Below, piece by piece: positions 51,074-61,040 of a DNA stretch of 64,000 bases. Numbering within the stretch: the stretch's first letter is position 1; each line of letters begins with the position of its first letter. The notes beneath the pieces are model-generated. The model worked only from the letters and a program-made list of their open reading frames with translations. It made no database searches and was not told the origin of the DNA. The stretch is from Bacillus xiapuensis (GTDB lineage Bacteria > Bacillota > Bacilli > Bacillales > Domibacillaceae). Position numbers and translations under genes: made by a program. Location: the NCBI RefSeq assembly GCF_002797355.1, contig NZ_KZ454939.1, forward strand, positions 497,828 through 561,827. The letters run 5' to 3'.

Positions 51074-52138
51074 ATGAACAAAATATTTGGAGGAATTGTA
51101 CTGCTGGGTGTGCCATTATCGGTTGCCGGTTCATTGATGCATTGGCCCAGCTTAGTAATGTTCGTCATTTACTGTGTGACGATCATAGCCTTATCAAGCT
51201 TCATGGGACGGGCCACTGAAAGCTTAGCGATTGTAGCGGGCCCAAGAATCGGCGGATTACTGAATGCTACATTCGGAAATGCTGTGGAATTAATTATCTC
51301 CATCTTCGCTTTAAAAGCAGGATTAGTGGAAGTGGTTCTTGCTTCACTAACCGGATCGGTTTTAGGAAACTTACTGCTTGTAGCCGGGCTTTCCTTCTTT
51401 TTGGGTGGAATTAAATTTAAGCGCCAAACATTTAGTGTCCATGATGCCAGACATAACTCCGGGTTATTAATGTTTGCGGTGATCGTCGCTTTCGTTATTC
51501 CTGAAATCTTTTCAATGTCCATGAATGATTCAGAAACGCTGACATTAAGCATCGGAATTTCCATTATCTTAATAGCACTCTATTTGGCTGCGCTGTTCTT
51601 TAAACTGGTCACCCATCGAGGCGTCTATGTTTCAAAGAAGAAAGAAGGAAATGCAGTTGAGAAATCCCAAGAGGAGCCTGAGTGGTCAAAAGGCAAAGCG
51701 CTCGGCATTCTTCTGGTGGCTACATTGGCTGTAGCTTATGTGTCAGAGGGGCTTGTTCATACATTTGAATCGGTTGGCGAAAGCTTCGGCTGGTCTGAGC
51801 TATTTATTGGGGTTATTATCGTGGCGATTGTAGGAAATGCCGCTGAGCATGCTTCCGCCATCATTATGGCGATGAAAAACAAAATGGATATTGCCGTGGA
51901 GATCGCGGTCGGCTCCACTTTGCAAATTGCTATGTTTGTGGCGCCCGTGCTCGTTTTATTATCCTTATTCTTTCCTCAAACAATGCCGCTCGTGTTCACT
52001 GTGCCAGAGTTAGTGTCCATGGTGACAGCGGTGCTGTTGGCGATTGTGATCTCCAACGATGGAGAAACGAATTGGTTTGAGGGCTTAACCTTGCTGGCGG
52101 CCTATTTCATCATGGGAATCGGCTTTTACTTATTGTAA
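51074..52138 (+). CDS. chaA: Calcium/proton antiporter (CaCA/CAX family, ChaA/YfkE)
   Basis: 354 residues, eleven predicted spans. The two alpha repeats are GLLNATFGNAVELIISIFALK near residue 65 and IVGNAAEHASAIIMAMKNKMDIAVEIAVGSTLQIA near 255, with their acidic GNAxE ion-binding centres. Exports calcium in exchange for protons; B. subtilis ChaA (YfkE) is the close relative and lies beside yfkD there as here. ATG follows GGAGGGATATCTT. Confidence 0.93.
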   Translation: MNKIFGGIVLLGVPLSVAGSLMHWPSLVMFVIYCVTIIALSSFMGRATESLAIVAGPRIGGLLNATFGNAVELIISIFALKAGLVEVVLASLTGSVLGNLLLVAGLSFFLGGIKFKRQTFSVHDARHNSGLLMFAVIVAFVIPEIFSMSMNDSETLTLSIGISIILIALYLAALFFKLVTHRGVYVSKKKEGNAVEKSQEEPEWSKGKALGILLVATLAVAYVSEGLVHTFESVGESFGWSELFIGVIIVAIVGNAAEHASAIIMAMKNKMDIAVEIAVGSTLQIAMFVAPVLVLLSLFFPQTMPLVFTVPELVSMVTAVLLAIVISNDGETNWFEGLTLLAAYFIMGIGFYLL

Positions 52139-52145
52139 TGAATAG

Positions 52146-52183
52146 AAGCTGCTGCTGACATTGCGTCTGCAGCGGTTTTTTTA
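52146..52183 (+). terminator. chaA terminator
   Basis: GCTGCTG and CTGCAGC arms, imperfect, followed by GGTTTTTTTA shortly after the stop. Moderate strength. Confidence 0.55.
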
Positions 52184-52277
52184 TGGGGATCGGCTTTTCA
52201 GCTTTTTGAATTCATGGATAAGAAAAAACACTCAGGTGTAAACTATGCAAAAAAGAATGCTTGGAGGAACTGACATC

Positions 52278-53081
52278 ATGAAAATCATCCGTTTGCTTTT
52301 GGCTGCTGCGGCAGTCTTTGCTTTCACCGGATTAGGAGAGTTTGCCGCCGCAGCCAAGAAGGAAGACAAACCTTCTTTGCCAATCCCTCCTTCGGTTAAG
52401 GACCTATCACAAGATAATACTTATTTAAACGAGGAGCAGGAACTATCTGATTTGCAGCCGAGTGAGTTGACGAAGGAATTATTAAGCACATCGAAAGCGA
52501 AGATCACCAATCCCCGGCTTATCCGCATGCTGAATGAAACATCGGTCAATAAATCGCTCTTTTCCATTGGCATGAGGGCAACGGTCTTTTTGGGAGAGTG
52601 GCCGCTGTCATACAGCTCAGATGAAACAAGCGCTAATTGGGAGTACCAAAAGGTTAATACGAATTTCTTTGATAATCGCGCCGGAAAAAGCATCTATCAA
52701 ATGCATTATGTTCAAGAAGCACATAAAACAGTGAGGGGAGGGCTGTCCGTTAAGCTTCCCCGCTCGGAGGAAGTCAAGCAGATGGTACTAAAGGAAGCGA
52801 TCCAGCGCACGAATTTGCCTTTAGCGTATGCAACAAGTATTGGAAACGGCACCAAGCAAAATGATATTTATAATGTGGCTCCGAAAACAGCTGGATATTT
52901 AAGCGCTTTTGCTCCGGCCATTCATGAAAAAGGACGGGTCGCTTATGGAGAAGTATTCCTGGTACTGACCGGCAGCAAACGGGCTCTCGTGATCAAAAAT
53001 ATGACGACGAAAAAGGTGAGCGCATGGATTCCGATCAGCAATCACCTGTCCTTCAGTTTCCGCTCAGTGCGCCAGCCGTAA
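52278..53081 (+). CDS. yfkD: YfkD-like secreted protein
   Basis: 267 residues. A signal peptide (MKIIRLLLAAAAVFAFTGLGEFAAAA, cleavage near residue 26) precedes a soluble extracytoplasmic domain with no cysteines. It matches the YfkD family (N-terminal Ser/Pro-rich segment, then ITNPRLIRMLNETSVNKSLFSIGMRATVFLGEWPL). Function unknown. ATG at 52278 follows GGAGGAACTGACATC; an in-frame ATG at 52245 has no site. Neighbour chaA supports the assignment. Confidence 0.85.
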   Translation: MKIIRLLLAAAAVFAFTGLGEFAAAAKKEDKPSLPIPPSVKDLSQDNTYLNEEQELSDLQPSELTKELLSTSKAKITNPRLIRMLNETSVNKSLFSIGMRATVFLGEWPLSYSSDETSANWEYQKVNTNFFDNRAGKSIYQMHYVQEAHKTVRGGLSVKLPRSEEVKQMVLKEAIQRTNLPLAYATSIGNGTKQNDIYNVAPKTAGYLSAFAPAIHEKGRVAYGEVFLVLTGSKRALVIKNMTTKKVSAWIPISNHLSFSFRSVRQP

Positions 53082-53182
53082 AAAATGAATAGGTGAAATT
53101 AAAAGCATTGAAATGGATGAGGGAATCAGCTAACATGAAATGGAACTTTTCCTGCATTTGAATAGAAAGGGGCCAATCCATT

Positions 53183-53359
53183 TTGAAGCCAATCACAGAC
53201 AAATCATCACAAATCACTTATTTAAAGGAAAGATTGAATATATTTCTGGAAGTGCTCGATTCCATGGATCCGGCGGATACAGATTTAGAAGACATCGACC
53301 GCCTGCTTCAAATGATTGATGATATTGAAACGAAGTGTGAACAATTTAAAGTTCGTTAA
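53183..53359 (+). CDS. Small acidic protein resembling the SE1561 family
   Basis: 58 residues from a TTG start, with AAAGGGG upstream. Helical and acidic: QITYLKERLNIFLEVLDSMD then DIDRLLQMIDDIETKCEQFK. Composition and register look coding, and it resembles the SE1561-type small proteins of Firmicutes, whose role is unknown. A terminator begins seven bases after the stop. Confidence 0.65.
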   Translation: MKPITDKSSQITYLKERLNIFLEVLDSMDPADTDLEDIDRLLQMIDDIETKCEQFKVR

Positions 53360-53366
53360 GAAAACA

Positions 53367-53406
53367 AAAAAGGCTGATCCGGCAACAGCGGATTCAGCTT
53401 TTTTTT
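53367..53406 (+). terminator. Terminator after the small acidic protein
   Basis: AAAAAGGCTGATCCG against CGGATTCAGCTTTTT with one bulge, then TTTTTTT. Confidence 0.75.
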
Positions 53407-53556
53407 GGCATTCCACTAAAGCGGGTGCGAGTGATGGCGAAATGATAGCGTTTTCGGCTGGGAAATCTCCACTGCAATTTTTTCTTTTAAAGCGATGAAG
53501 TGAGGGCTATAATGAACAATGAGGGTAATTATATACAAAGCATGAGGGGGATCACA

Positions 53557-55089
53557 ATGAATCTAGAAAACTTGCAGAAAAGCATGTATCAATTAATCGT
53601 GGAAACATCCACCAATTTGCCGAAAGATGTGCGCCGCGCGATTAAAGCTGCTGTCATTCGTGAAAACGCTGGCACAAGTGCGGCGATGAGTCTTGCTACC
53701 ATTACGAATAATATTCAGATGGCCGATGACAATATCTCTCCTATTTGCCAAGATACCGGAATGCCGACATTTAAAGTGAAAACACCTGTAGGAGCCAATC
53801 AGCTAGAAATTAAAGAAGCCATTCATCAGGCGCTTGTGCAAGCGACGAAAGATGGGAAGCTGCGCCCTAACTCTGTTGATTCATTAACGGGAAAGAACAG
53901 CGGGGATAATCTGGGTGCTGGAACCCCTGTCATTAAGTTTGAACAATGGGAAAACGATTACATAGATGCCCGTCTCATTTTAAAAGGCGGCGGCTGCGAA
54001 AATAAAAATATTCAATACAGCCTGCCATGTGAATTAGAGGGCTTGGGAAGAGCCGGCCGTGACCTTGACGGAATTCGCAAATGCATTATGCATGCCGTCT
54101 ACCAAGCTCAAGGACAAGGATGCAGCGCAGGATTTATCGGCGTCGGTATCGGCGGCGACCGCACATCCGGCTATGAGCTGGCCAAGAACCAGCTCTTCCG
54201 CCATGTGGATGATGTCAATCCGAATGAAGATTTGCGCAAGCTTGAAGAATATATTATGAAACATGCAAACGAGCTCGGAATCGGTACGATGGGATTTGGC
54301 GGAGAAACGACGCTGCTTGGCTGCAAAATTGGTGCCATCAACCGCTTGCCGGCAAGTTTCTTCGTTTCCGTTGCTTACAACTGCTGGGCATTTCGTCGCC
54401 TCGGCGTAAAGGTTCATGCCGAAACGGGAGATATTCAGGAATGGCTGTATCAGGAAGGCGAAAAACTGTCGTTTGAACAGCCCGCTGAAGCGCCGAAAGA
54501 AGAAAAGCGTGTGATCACATTGCAAGCGCCTATCACAGAAGAACAAATTCGCCAGCTCAAGGTGGGCGATATAGTTCGAATAAATGGAAGAATGTACACC
54601 GGCCGTGACGCGATCCATAAATATTTAATGGATCACGATGCGCCGGTAGATTTAAACGGACAAGTGATTTATCATTGCGGCCCAGTGATGCTGAAGGATG
54701 AAGACGGCCAATGGCATGTGAAAGCAGCCGGTCCAACCACATCCATTCGCGAGGAGCCTTATCAAGGCGACATCATGAAGAAATTCGGCATACGCGCCGT
54801 CATTGGAAAAGGCGGCATGGGACCGAAAACATTAGCAGCTCTTCAAGAGCATGGCGGCGTCTACCTAAACGCGATCGGCGGAGCCGCTCAGTACTACGCG
54901 GACTGCATTCAATCGGTTGACGGCGTAGACTTGATGGAATTCGGCATTCCAGAAGCCATGTGGCATCTGCAAGTCGAAGGCTTCACCGCTGTCGTAACCA
55001 TGGACTCCCATGGCAACAGCCTGCACGCTTCCGTTAATCAATCATCTTTAGAAAAGCTTGCTCAATTCAAAGAACCAGTATTCAACTAA
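53557..55089 (+). CDS. fumA: Class I (iron-sulfur) fumarate hydratase
   Basis: Interconverts fumarate and malate. 510 residues, with alpha (1-280) and beta (330-510) regions fused. Cluster cysteines are seen in PICQDTGMPTF near residue 68 and further Cys in LKGGGCENKNIQYSLPC near 155 and in the beta region. Beta motifs include GRMYTGRDAIHKYL and GKGGMGPKTLAAL. Class I enzymes are oxygen-sensitive, fitting the anaerobic dcuB-aspA pair. ATG at 53557 follows GAGGGGGATC; upstream in-frame starts are weaker. Confidence 0.9.
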   Translation: MNLENLQKSMYQLIVETSTNLPKDVRRAIKAAVIRENAGTSAAMSLATITNNIQMADDNISPICQDTGMPTFKVKTPVGANQLEIKEAIHQALVQATKDGKLRPNSVDSLTGKNSGDNLGAGTPVIKFEQWENDYIDARLILKGGGCENKNIQYSLPCELEGLGRAGRDLDGIRKCIMHAVYQAQGQGCSAGFIGVGIGGDRTSGYELAKNQLFRHVDDVNPNEDLRKLEEYIMKHANELGIGTMGFGGETTLLGCKIGAINRLPASFFVSVAYNCWAFRRLGVKVHAETGDIQEWLYQEGEKLSFEQPAEAPKEEKRVITLQAPITEEQIRQLKVGDIVRINGRMYTGRDAIHKYLMDHDAPVDLNGQVIYHCGPVMLKDEDGQWHVKAAGPTTSIREEPYQGDIMKKFGIRAVIGKGGMGPKTLAALQEHGGVYLNAIGGAAQYYADCIQSVDGVDLMEFGIPEAMWHLQVEGFTAVVTMDSHGNSLHASVNQSSLEKLAQFKEPVFN

Positions 55090-55104
55090 TGATTCACATA
55101 TACG

Positions 55105-55135
55105 GTCGTCCCATCACTTGATGGGGCGACTTTTT
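55105..55135 (+). terminator. Fumarase terminator
   Basis: GTCGTCCCAT against ATGGGGCGAC (one G-U pair), loop CACTTG, then TTTTT, fifteen bases after the stop. Confidence 0.8.
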
Positions 55136-55597
55136 GCTTGGAACGCCCATAAAGGCAACCTCCAAACAAGGAAGGCACTGAAAAGGTGATGGCTTTGACA
55201 TCATAATATGCAGCTTAATCCCTTTACAGCAGGTGACGAACTCCTTTTTGTGATGAAGGCTGCTTTTTCAGCGGACTTCTTTTAATTCCGTATCGCAGCG
55301 GCCTGTTGCATTTCTTTATCGTCTGCATCGTGCAGGTCTGGAAAAATCGTCCATATAGCTGCCTTTTTCTCTAGCTTAGAGTTTTGATTAAGGCATGTTA
55401 CATGCGGGATAAAGGCTGAAACTAGGGCAAGGAATGAATCCTAAAAAAACAGCTTGTCTGTTTGTTAAGCAATTCGTCTGCCAGAGCTGTTTCCCCGGAT
55501 ATTCAATGCCAAATTTTTCATCGAACTTTTTTCATGATGATCGGATATTTATTCTGTTTCGATCGAAACTAAAGGAAAAGAGCAAAGGAAGATGATT
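55136..55597. other. Gene-poor stretch between fumarase and pdaA
   Basis: About 460 bases without a supported gene. A weakly repeat-like CTCCAAACA and CTGAAAAGG near 55160 may be a decayed member of the dispersed repeat family, but it was too diverged to call. No SigF/SigG promoter could be fixed for pdaA. Confidence 0.35.
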
Positions 55598-56374
55598 ATG
55601 AAATGGTTGCTGCACGTCCTGCTGATTTCTTCTCTTCTTACTGTCCAGGCGCTTCCGGCACATGCTGTATCCAATCAAGCGATTCATTGGGGGCTGAAAA
55701 AAGCAAGCAATGAACAGCCGGCAGAAGCAGGGAAGGAACTGGATGATTTGTTGGGGAAGTATGGAGCGTTTTATAAAGGAGATCCAAAGGAAAAGGTCGT
55801 TTATTTAACTTTTGATAACGGATATGAGAATGGGTATACAGCGAGCATCCTCGATACGCTGAAGAAAGAAAAAGTTCCTGCGACTTTTTTCGTCACCGGC
55901 CATTATTTAAAAAGTGCTTTCGATCTGGTCAAAAGGATGAACAAGGAGGGACATATTATTGGCAATCACTCCTGGAATCATCCGGATTTAACGCAAGTAC
56001 ATGATGAAAAATTAAAGGAAGAACTAAAGATGGTAAAGGAAAAAACGGCGCAGCTAACGAAGCAAAAAGAGATGAAATATTTGCGCCCGCCAAGGGGAAT
56101 CTTGAGCGAAAGAACATTAAAGCTAGCCAAAGATGAAGGCTACACGCATGTGATGTGGTCGCTGGCCTATGTGGATTGGCAAACGAATCAGCAAAAGGGC
56201 TGGAAGTATGCCTATGACAACATCATGGCGCAAATCCATCCCGGAGCAGTCCTTTTGCTGCATACCGTTTCTAAAGACAATGCTGAAGCGTTGCCCCAAG
56301 CCATTAAAGACTTGAAAAAACGCGGATACCGTTTTGAAAGCCTGGATCACTATACGAATAAACAAAAGAAATAG
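55598..56374 (+). CDS. pdaA: Spore-cortex polysaccharide deacetylase PdaA
   Basis: 258 residues with a signal peptide (cut near residue 23). NodB domain motifs: YLTFDNGYENGYT with the metal and base Asp region, NHSWNHPDL with metal His residues, RPPRGILSE, and GAVLLLHTVSKDNAEAL. TFDNGYENG in place of TFDDG is the PdaA hallmark. In B. subtilis it deacetylates muramic acid during delta-lactam formation, required for spore germination. ATG at 55598 is six bases after AAGGAAG. Confidence 0.93.
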   Translation: MKWLLHVLLISSLLTVQALPAHAVSNQAIHWGLKKASNEQPAEAGKELDDLLGKYGAFYKGDPKEKVVYLTFDNGYENGYTASILDTLKKEKVPATFFVTGHYLKSAFDLVKRMNKEGHIIGNHSWNHPDLTQVHDEKLKEELKMVKEKTAQLTKQKEMKYLRPPRGILSERTLKLAKDEGYTHVMWSLAYVDWQTNQQKGWKYAYDNIMAQIHPGAVLLLHTVSKDNAEALPQAIKDLKKRGYRFESLDHYTNKQKK

Positions 56375-56402
56375 GGACTGCTTCAGGCAGCCCTGTTTTT
56401 TT
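56373..56402 (+). terminator. pdaA terminator
   Basis: AGGGACTGC against GCAGCCCT, loop TTCAG, one bulge, then GTTTTTTT; it overlaps the stop codon. Confidence 0.7.
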
Positions 56403-56451
56403 GGCTGTTTTTCGTTATACTAATGGGTAGTAGAAAAGAGGAAGTGACGTA

Positions 56452-57834
56452 ATGAAGCAGCAAGATCAAATGAAATTAAAAGTAAAGCAAAGCTTTCCTT
56501 TGACCATTAAACGACTGGGAATCAACGGGGAGGGAGTCGGGTATTTTAAACGGAAGGTGGTATTCGTTCCGGGCGCCCTCCCTGGGGAAGAAGTCGTCGT
56601 CGAAGCCACGAAAGTGCATCCCAAATTTGCAGAAGGGAAAATTAAGAAAATCAGAAAAGCTTCTTCGCACAGAACAGCGCCGCCATGTCCCGTATACGAG
56701 CAATGCGGCGGCTGCCAGCTGCAGCACCTCGCTTACGAGCAGCAGCTGAAAGAAAAGAAAGACATTGTGATTCAATCGTTCGAACGCCATACCAAGCTGG
56801 ATGTCGACAGCCTGCAAATTCGGGACACCATAGGAATGGAGCATCCTTGGAAGTACCGCAATAAAAGCCAATTTCAAACAGGCAAACACGAGGGAAAAGT
56901 CATCGCCGGCCTATACAGCCTAAACTCTCACCGGCTGATCGATATTCCCGAATGCATCGTCCAGCAGCCCAAGATCAATGAGGTGCTTACAACAGTAAAG
57001 AATATCCTCCAGGATGTAAATATCTCTATTTATGATGAGAAGAAAAACAAAGGCGCTGTGAAAACGATCGTCACCCGCATAGGAGTGAACACCGGCCAGA
57101 TTCAAGTCGTGCTGATCACCGCAACGAAGGAGCTTCCAAAAAAAGACCTGATCATCAATGAAATCAAGAAGCGCCTCCCAGAAGTCCGCTCCATTATTCA
57201 AAATATTAATCCGAAAAAAACATCTTTAATTTTTGGGGAGAAAACGATTACGCTGGCAGGGGAAGAGACCATTGAAGAACAGCTGGGTGACTACACCTAT
57301 GCCTTATCCGCCCGGGCCTTTTTCCAGCTGAATCCCGAACAAACAGTTAAGCTGTACAATGAGGTGAAAAAAGCAGCCCAGCTTTCAGGAACCGAGAAGA
57401 TCGTCGATGCTTATTGCGGCTCGGGAACCATTGGCCTCTGGGTTGGAAAAGACGCCGCAGAAATTCGCGGAATGGACGTCATCGCCGAATCCATTGAAAA
57501 CGCCCGCCAAAACGCCGCCGCTTACGGAATGAACGCCCTCTATCAAGTGGGCACCGCCGAAGAATGGCTGCCCAAATGGCTGAAACAGGGCTGGCACCCC
57601 GATGTCGTCATCGTCGATCCGCCACGCACAGGATGCGACTCTGCCTTCCTCAGCACCATCAAGCAAATAAAGCCAACACGCTTTGTTTATGTCTCATGCA
57701 ACCCCTCCACATTGGCGAAAGACATCCAGCAGCTAAGCTCCATTTACAAAGTGGAGTATATCCAGCCGGTGGACATGTTTCCGCATACAGCGCACGTTGA
57801 GTGTGTGGTCTTGATGTCTAGGGTGGAGAAATAA
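56452..57834 (+). CDS. rlmCD: 23S rRNA (uracil-5-)-methyltransferase RlmCD (YefA-like)
   Basis: 460 residues. TRAM domain (about 10-70), iron-sulfur cysteines 79, 85 and 88 in [10 protein letters not shown] plus one in [12 protein letters not shown]-binding [13 protein letters not shown] near residue 322, substrate loop VDPPRTGCD, and catalytic Cys in YVSCNPSTL near 423. In Bacillus one enzyme makes m5U747 and m5U1939. Its 3-prime side abuts an A+T-rich island, as yefA does in B. subtilis. Confidence 0.93.
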   Translation: MKQQDQMKLKVKQSFPLTIKRLGINGEGVGYFKRKVVFVPGALPGEEVVVEATKVHPKFAEGKIKKIRKASSHRTAPPCPVYEQCGGCQLQHLAYEQQLKEKKDIVIQSFERHTKLDVDSLQIRDTIGMEHPWKYRNKSQFQTGKHEGKVIAGLYSLNSHRLIDIPECIVQQPKINEVLTTVKNILQDVNISIYDEKKNKGAVKTIVTRIGVNTGQIQVVLITATKELPKKDLIINEIKKRLPEVRSIIQNINPKKTSLIFGEKTITLAGEETIEEQLGDYTYALSARAFFQLNPEQTVKLYNEVKKAAQLSGTEKIVDAYCGSGTIGLWVGKDAAEIRGMDVIAESIENARQNAAAYGMNALYQVGTAEEWLPKWLKQGWHPDVVIVDPPRTGCDSAFLSTIKQIKPTRFVYVSCNPSTLAKDIQQLSSIYKVEYIQPVDMFPHTAHVECVVLMSRVEK

Positions 57835-57848
57835 GGCTTTGATAAATA

Positions 57849-57916
57849 AAGGATTTTCAAGGTTGGAGGATTTTCTGCCTGATTTCTGGCAGTACCTTTT
57901 AACCTTGAAAATCCTT
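57849..57916. terminator. Long-arm hairpin at the rlmCD/island junction
   Basis: Perfect 16-base arms AAGGATTTTCAAGGTT and AACCTTGAAAATCCTT with a 36-base spacer that itself holds CTGCC/GGCAG; then ATTTTTATTT. Serves as terminator for rlmCD. It lies exactly where base composition changes. Confidence 0.7.
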
Positions 57917-58031
57917 ATTTTTATTTATTGAGGAAACATATCAACTGCCCTGAAAGCGATAGGGTTGAGTTGATAGATTAGATTTTTTTATGGGGTTGAG
58001 GAGACAGGATAGATGTGCCTTTTTACTATTC

Positions 58032-61000
58032 TTATTCTTTTTCAATATTCTCTAAGGATTGATCTTTGTGAGTTTTTGGTCTGTATGTTGCATTAAAGAC
58101 CATATCCAACAACCACTTCTTAAAGGATTGATTATTTTTGTTACGTTTATCGCTTTCAAATGCTTCATACAGTTCCATGCCAGTTGAGATTGTATTCATA
58201 ATTGCCTCAATCGTAGCACGGTCACTTTCGTCACGTGCGTTTTGAGCGTCAGAGAATTTCATGGCATTTTGATAAGCTTCATCTCGGCTAACTATATCTG
58301 GCAAATCAGCAACTTGGCGGCGGATTCGATCCTCATCTGTCCAATCACAATCACCCCATATGTCATGAAAAGTTTGAAGAATGTGTGTCAGTGTATCTAA
58401 TTCTGGAACGTGTATTCCTACATCAGTGCTTACTGGTACTGGATCGATTTCTACATTTTCATCAGCAAGGGTAATTGACATTGTTTCCTGTGCAACTACT
58501 CGGTAGCTTTCTAAATCTACACTTTCTAAAATGCCTTCTGATAAATCATCCTCATTATTTGGACTTGGCAGCTTGTTAATGAGAAGATTTAAAAATATAG
58601 ATAATTTCTCCCAATCAACAGAGCCGTATGGCAATATAGCTGATAGGAAGTTATAAGTACGAACAAACCTCTTGGCACTGCTCTTGAATAAGATTTGTTC
58701 TTCTGTTTCTAAGCCTTTATAGTTTTCTACACAGGAGTCCAAAATTGGATCTAGCTTATCTCTTTCAGCATTATTAAGATATAACTCTACAAAAGTATCA
58801 ACTTGTTGTTTTGTATAAACCTGCAAAGGCTCCATTTCATCAATCAAATCATTTAGTTTGTTTACATCTGTTTCACCAGAAAGAATAGTGGTCTTGTAAT
58901 ACTTTTCAAAAGCACTCTTGATATCTTCTGGATCATTCGCAAAGTCTAAAATAAATGTATCGTTTTTACCATTATAGGAACGATTAAGCCTAGATAGTGT
59001 TTGTACAGCTTTAATATCTGCTAGTTTTTTATCTACATACATGGTATGTAGCAGAGGCTCATCATAACCTGTTTGAAACTTATTGGCGACAATTAAAAAG
59101 CGATATGGTTCTTTCTTAAACATTTTTTCTATTTTTGTGCTAGGAAAACCATTGAGAGAAGCTTCATTTACTGTTTGCCCTTCCCAAACAACATCACCGG
59201 AAAACGCTATTATGGCTTTGTACTGACTTTTACGTTCTTTTAAAGAACGATTAATTGCATGATAATATTCTATAGCTCGTTTGATTTCACTAGTCACAAC
59301 CATAGCCCTAGCTTTACCACCAATTTTCATTTGTACATCAGTGTGAAAATGTTCTACCATAATATTAGCTTTTTCTTGAATAGCAAATTCATTCGATTCA
59401 ACGAAGTACTTAAGACGGCTCTGAGCACGTTTTTTATCAAATAGGGGGTCATCCTCTACGGTTTTGATAATATGATAATAACTTTGGTATGGCGTATAAT
59501 ATTTTAATACGTCCAAAATAAATTTTTCTTCAATAGCTTGTTTCATTGTATAAATATAATGTGGTCTTGCTTTTCTTGTACCGTCCTCGTTATAGACTGG
59601 CTTACCATTCTCATCGACTAAAGGCATACCGAACATCTCAAGTGTCTTGTTTTTTGGTGTGGCAGTAAAGGCAAAATAGCTGGCGTTAGAAGCCATCTTT
59701 TTACCTTCGATTAAACTATTGATTTTATCTTCAACTGTATCATCTTCGCTATAAACATTACCAGAAAGAACAATATTCATTTTAGCAGAGAGACTGCCAT
59801 TTTGACTAGAATGGGCCTCATCAATAATTATGGCAAACTTACTATTTTTGTGGATATTAGTAATGTCGTCTAGAATAAATTGAAACTTGTGCACAATTGT
59901 GATTATAATTTTTTTACCCTCATCAAGTAGCTTTTTCAATTCAGAGGAATCCTTGGCCCAGCCAACCGTAGAGGAGACCTGCATGAATTGACGAATCGTA
60001 TTTTTTATTTGTTTGTCAAGGTTAATGCGATCCGTAACTACAATGACGGTATCAAACACATCTCCGTTTGCATTTCTCAACGTAACAAGCTGGTGAGCAA
60101 GCCATGCAATAGAATTGGATTTACCGCTTCCTGCACTATGTTGAATCAAATAACGCTGTCCGACCCCTTGATGTGCTGCTTCAGCCAAAAGGGATTTAAC
60201 AACTTGTAATTGGTGATAACGAGGGAAAATTTGTTTATAGGTTTTTTTCTTTGTTTCTTCGTCTTCCTCGCAGACCACTTGTGCATAGTTCTCAAGTATG
60301 TTTGAAAGCTCACCCTTGGTTAGAATTTCTTTCCAAAGATAGTCCGTTTTTATTCCGCTTGGATTTGGAGGGTTACCCGCACCATCGTTATAACCTTTAT
60401 TAAAAGGCAGAAACCAGGACTTCTCCTTTTTAAGTTCGGTACACATATAGACCTCGTTATCGTCGACTGCAAAATGAACAAGACAACGTTTAAAATTAAA
60501 AATAAGTTCTGATGGTTCACGATCAGTTTTATATTGGTGTATTGCATCCTGGACATTTTGTTTAGTGAGCTGGTTCTTAAGCTCAAAAGTCATAATTGGT
60601 AATCCATTTAGGAAAATAGTCATATCAAGTGCACGGCGGCTATGTTGCTTAGAATATTGCAATTGTCGCGTTACACTGAATATGTTCTTTTCATATTGTT
60701 CTGAAGCTCTTTTGTTTCCATCAGAAGGCAAAACCATATATAAATCTAAACTTTTATGTTTGTATTTAAACGGCTTACGCAAAACCTCAACAACACCATC
60801 ATCAGAAATCTTCTTGCTGAGGCGGTCGAGGAATTTTTTCTTTTCAGATGCACTGTCTAGAATATGAAGTTCTTTTATCACTTCTGCTTGTGTATTAACA
60901 AGAAAGCGGAATAAGCGCGCCTCATCAATTGCATAATCCTGATTGAAATCAGAGTTTAAACCTTGCTCATAATGATTTTTTTGAACAAGCCAGTTTACAA

Positions 61001-61040
61001 TAAGGGTTTCAAAACCATTTTCCTTAGTATTGGTGTGCAT
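58032..61040 (-). CDS. hsdR: Type I restriction endonuclease subunit R (HsdR)
   Basis: 1002 residues. N-terminal PD-(D/E)xK-type nuclease domain (about 1-200) with RALDMTIFLNGLPIMTFELKNQ. Superfamily 2 motor (about 270-730): Walker A HSAGSGKSNS, DEAH box IIDEAHSS, motif III FTATPKN, and motif VI QTLSRLNRSY. C-terminal coupling region to 1002. It translocates and cuts unmodified DNA with HsdM and HsdS. Starts with TAATG overlap on hsdS. No frameshift seen; Lys/Asn/Ile-rich compared with the backbone. Confidence 0.94.
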   Translation of the reverse strand: MHTNTKENGFETLIVNWLVQKNHYEQGLNSDFNQDYAIDEARLFRFLVNTQAEVIKELHILDSASEKKKFLDRLSKKISDDGVVEVLRKPFKYKHKSLDLYMVLPSDGNKRASEQYEKNIFSVTRQLQYSKQHSRRALDMTIFLNGLPIMTFELKNQLTKQNVQDAIHQYKTDREPSELIFNFKRCLVHFAVDDNEVYMCTELKKEKSWFLPFNKGYNDGAGNPPNPSGIKTDYLWKEILTKGELSNILENYAQVVCEEDEETKKKTYKQIFPRYHQLQVVKSLLAEAAHQGVGQRYLIQHSAGSGKSNSIAWLAHQLVTLRNANGDVFDTVIVVTDRINLDKQIKNTIRQFMQVSSTVGWAKDSSELKKLLDEGKKIIITIVHKFQFILDDITNIHKNSKFAIIIDEAHSSQNGSLSAKMNIVLSGNVYSEDDTVEDKINSLIEGKKMASNASYFAFTATPKNKTLEMFGMPLVDENGKPVYNEDGTRKARPHYIYTMKQAIEEKFILDVLKYYTPYQSYYHIIKTVEDDPLFDKKRAQSRLKYFVESNEFAIQEKANIMVEHFHTDVQMKIGGKARAMVVTSEIKRAIEYYHAINRSLKERKSQYKAIIAFSGDVVWEGQTVNEASLNGFPSTKIEKMFKKEPYRFLIVANKFQTGYDEPLLHTMYVDKKLADIKAVQTLSRLNRSYNGKNDTFILDFANDPEDIKSAFEKYYKTTILSGETDVNKLNDLIDEMEPLQVYTKQQVDTFVELYLNNAERDKLDPILDSCVENYKGLETEEQILFKSSAKRFVRTYNFLSAILPYGSVDWEKLSIFLNLLINKLPSPNNEDDLSEGILESVDLESYRVVAQETMSITLADENVEIDPVPVSTDVGIHVPELDTLTHILQTFHDIWGDCDWTDEDRIRRQVADLPDIVSRDEAYQNAMKFSDAQNARDESDRATIEAIMNTISTGMELYEAFESDKRNKNNQSFKKWLLDMVFNATYRPKTHKDQSLENIEKE

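Noticed and set aside
55150-55260. Eighth copy of the two-hairpin repeat
   Set aside because: Only fragments (CCAAACA, CTGAAAAGG) match and no stem is preserved.
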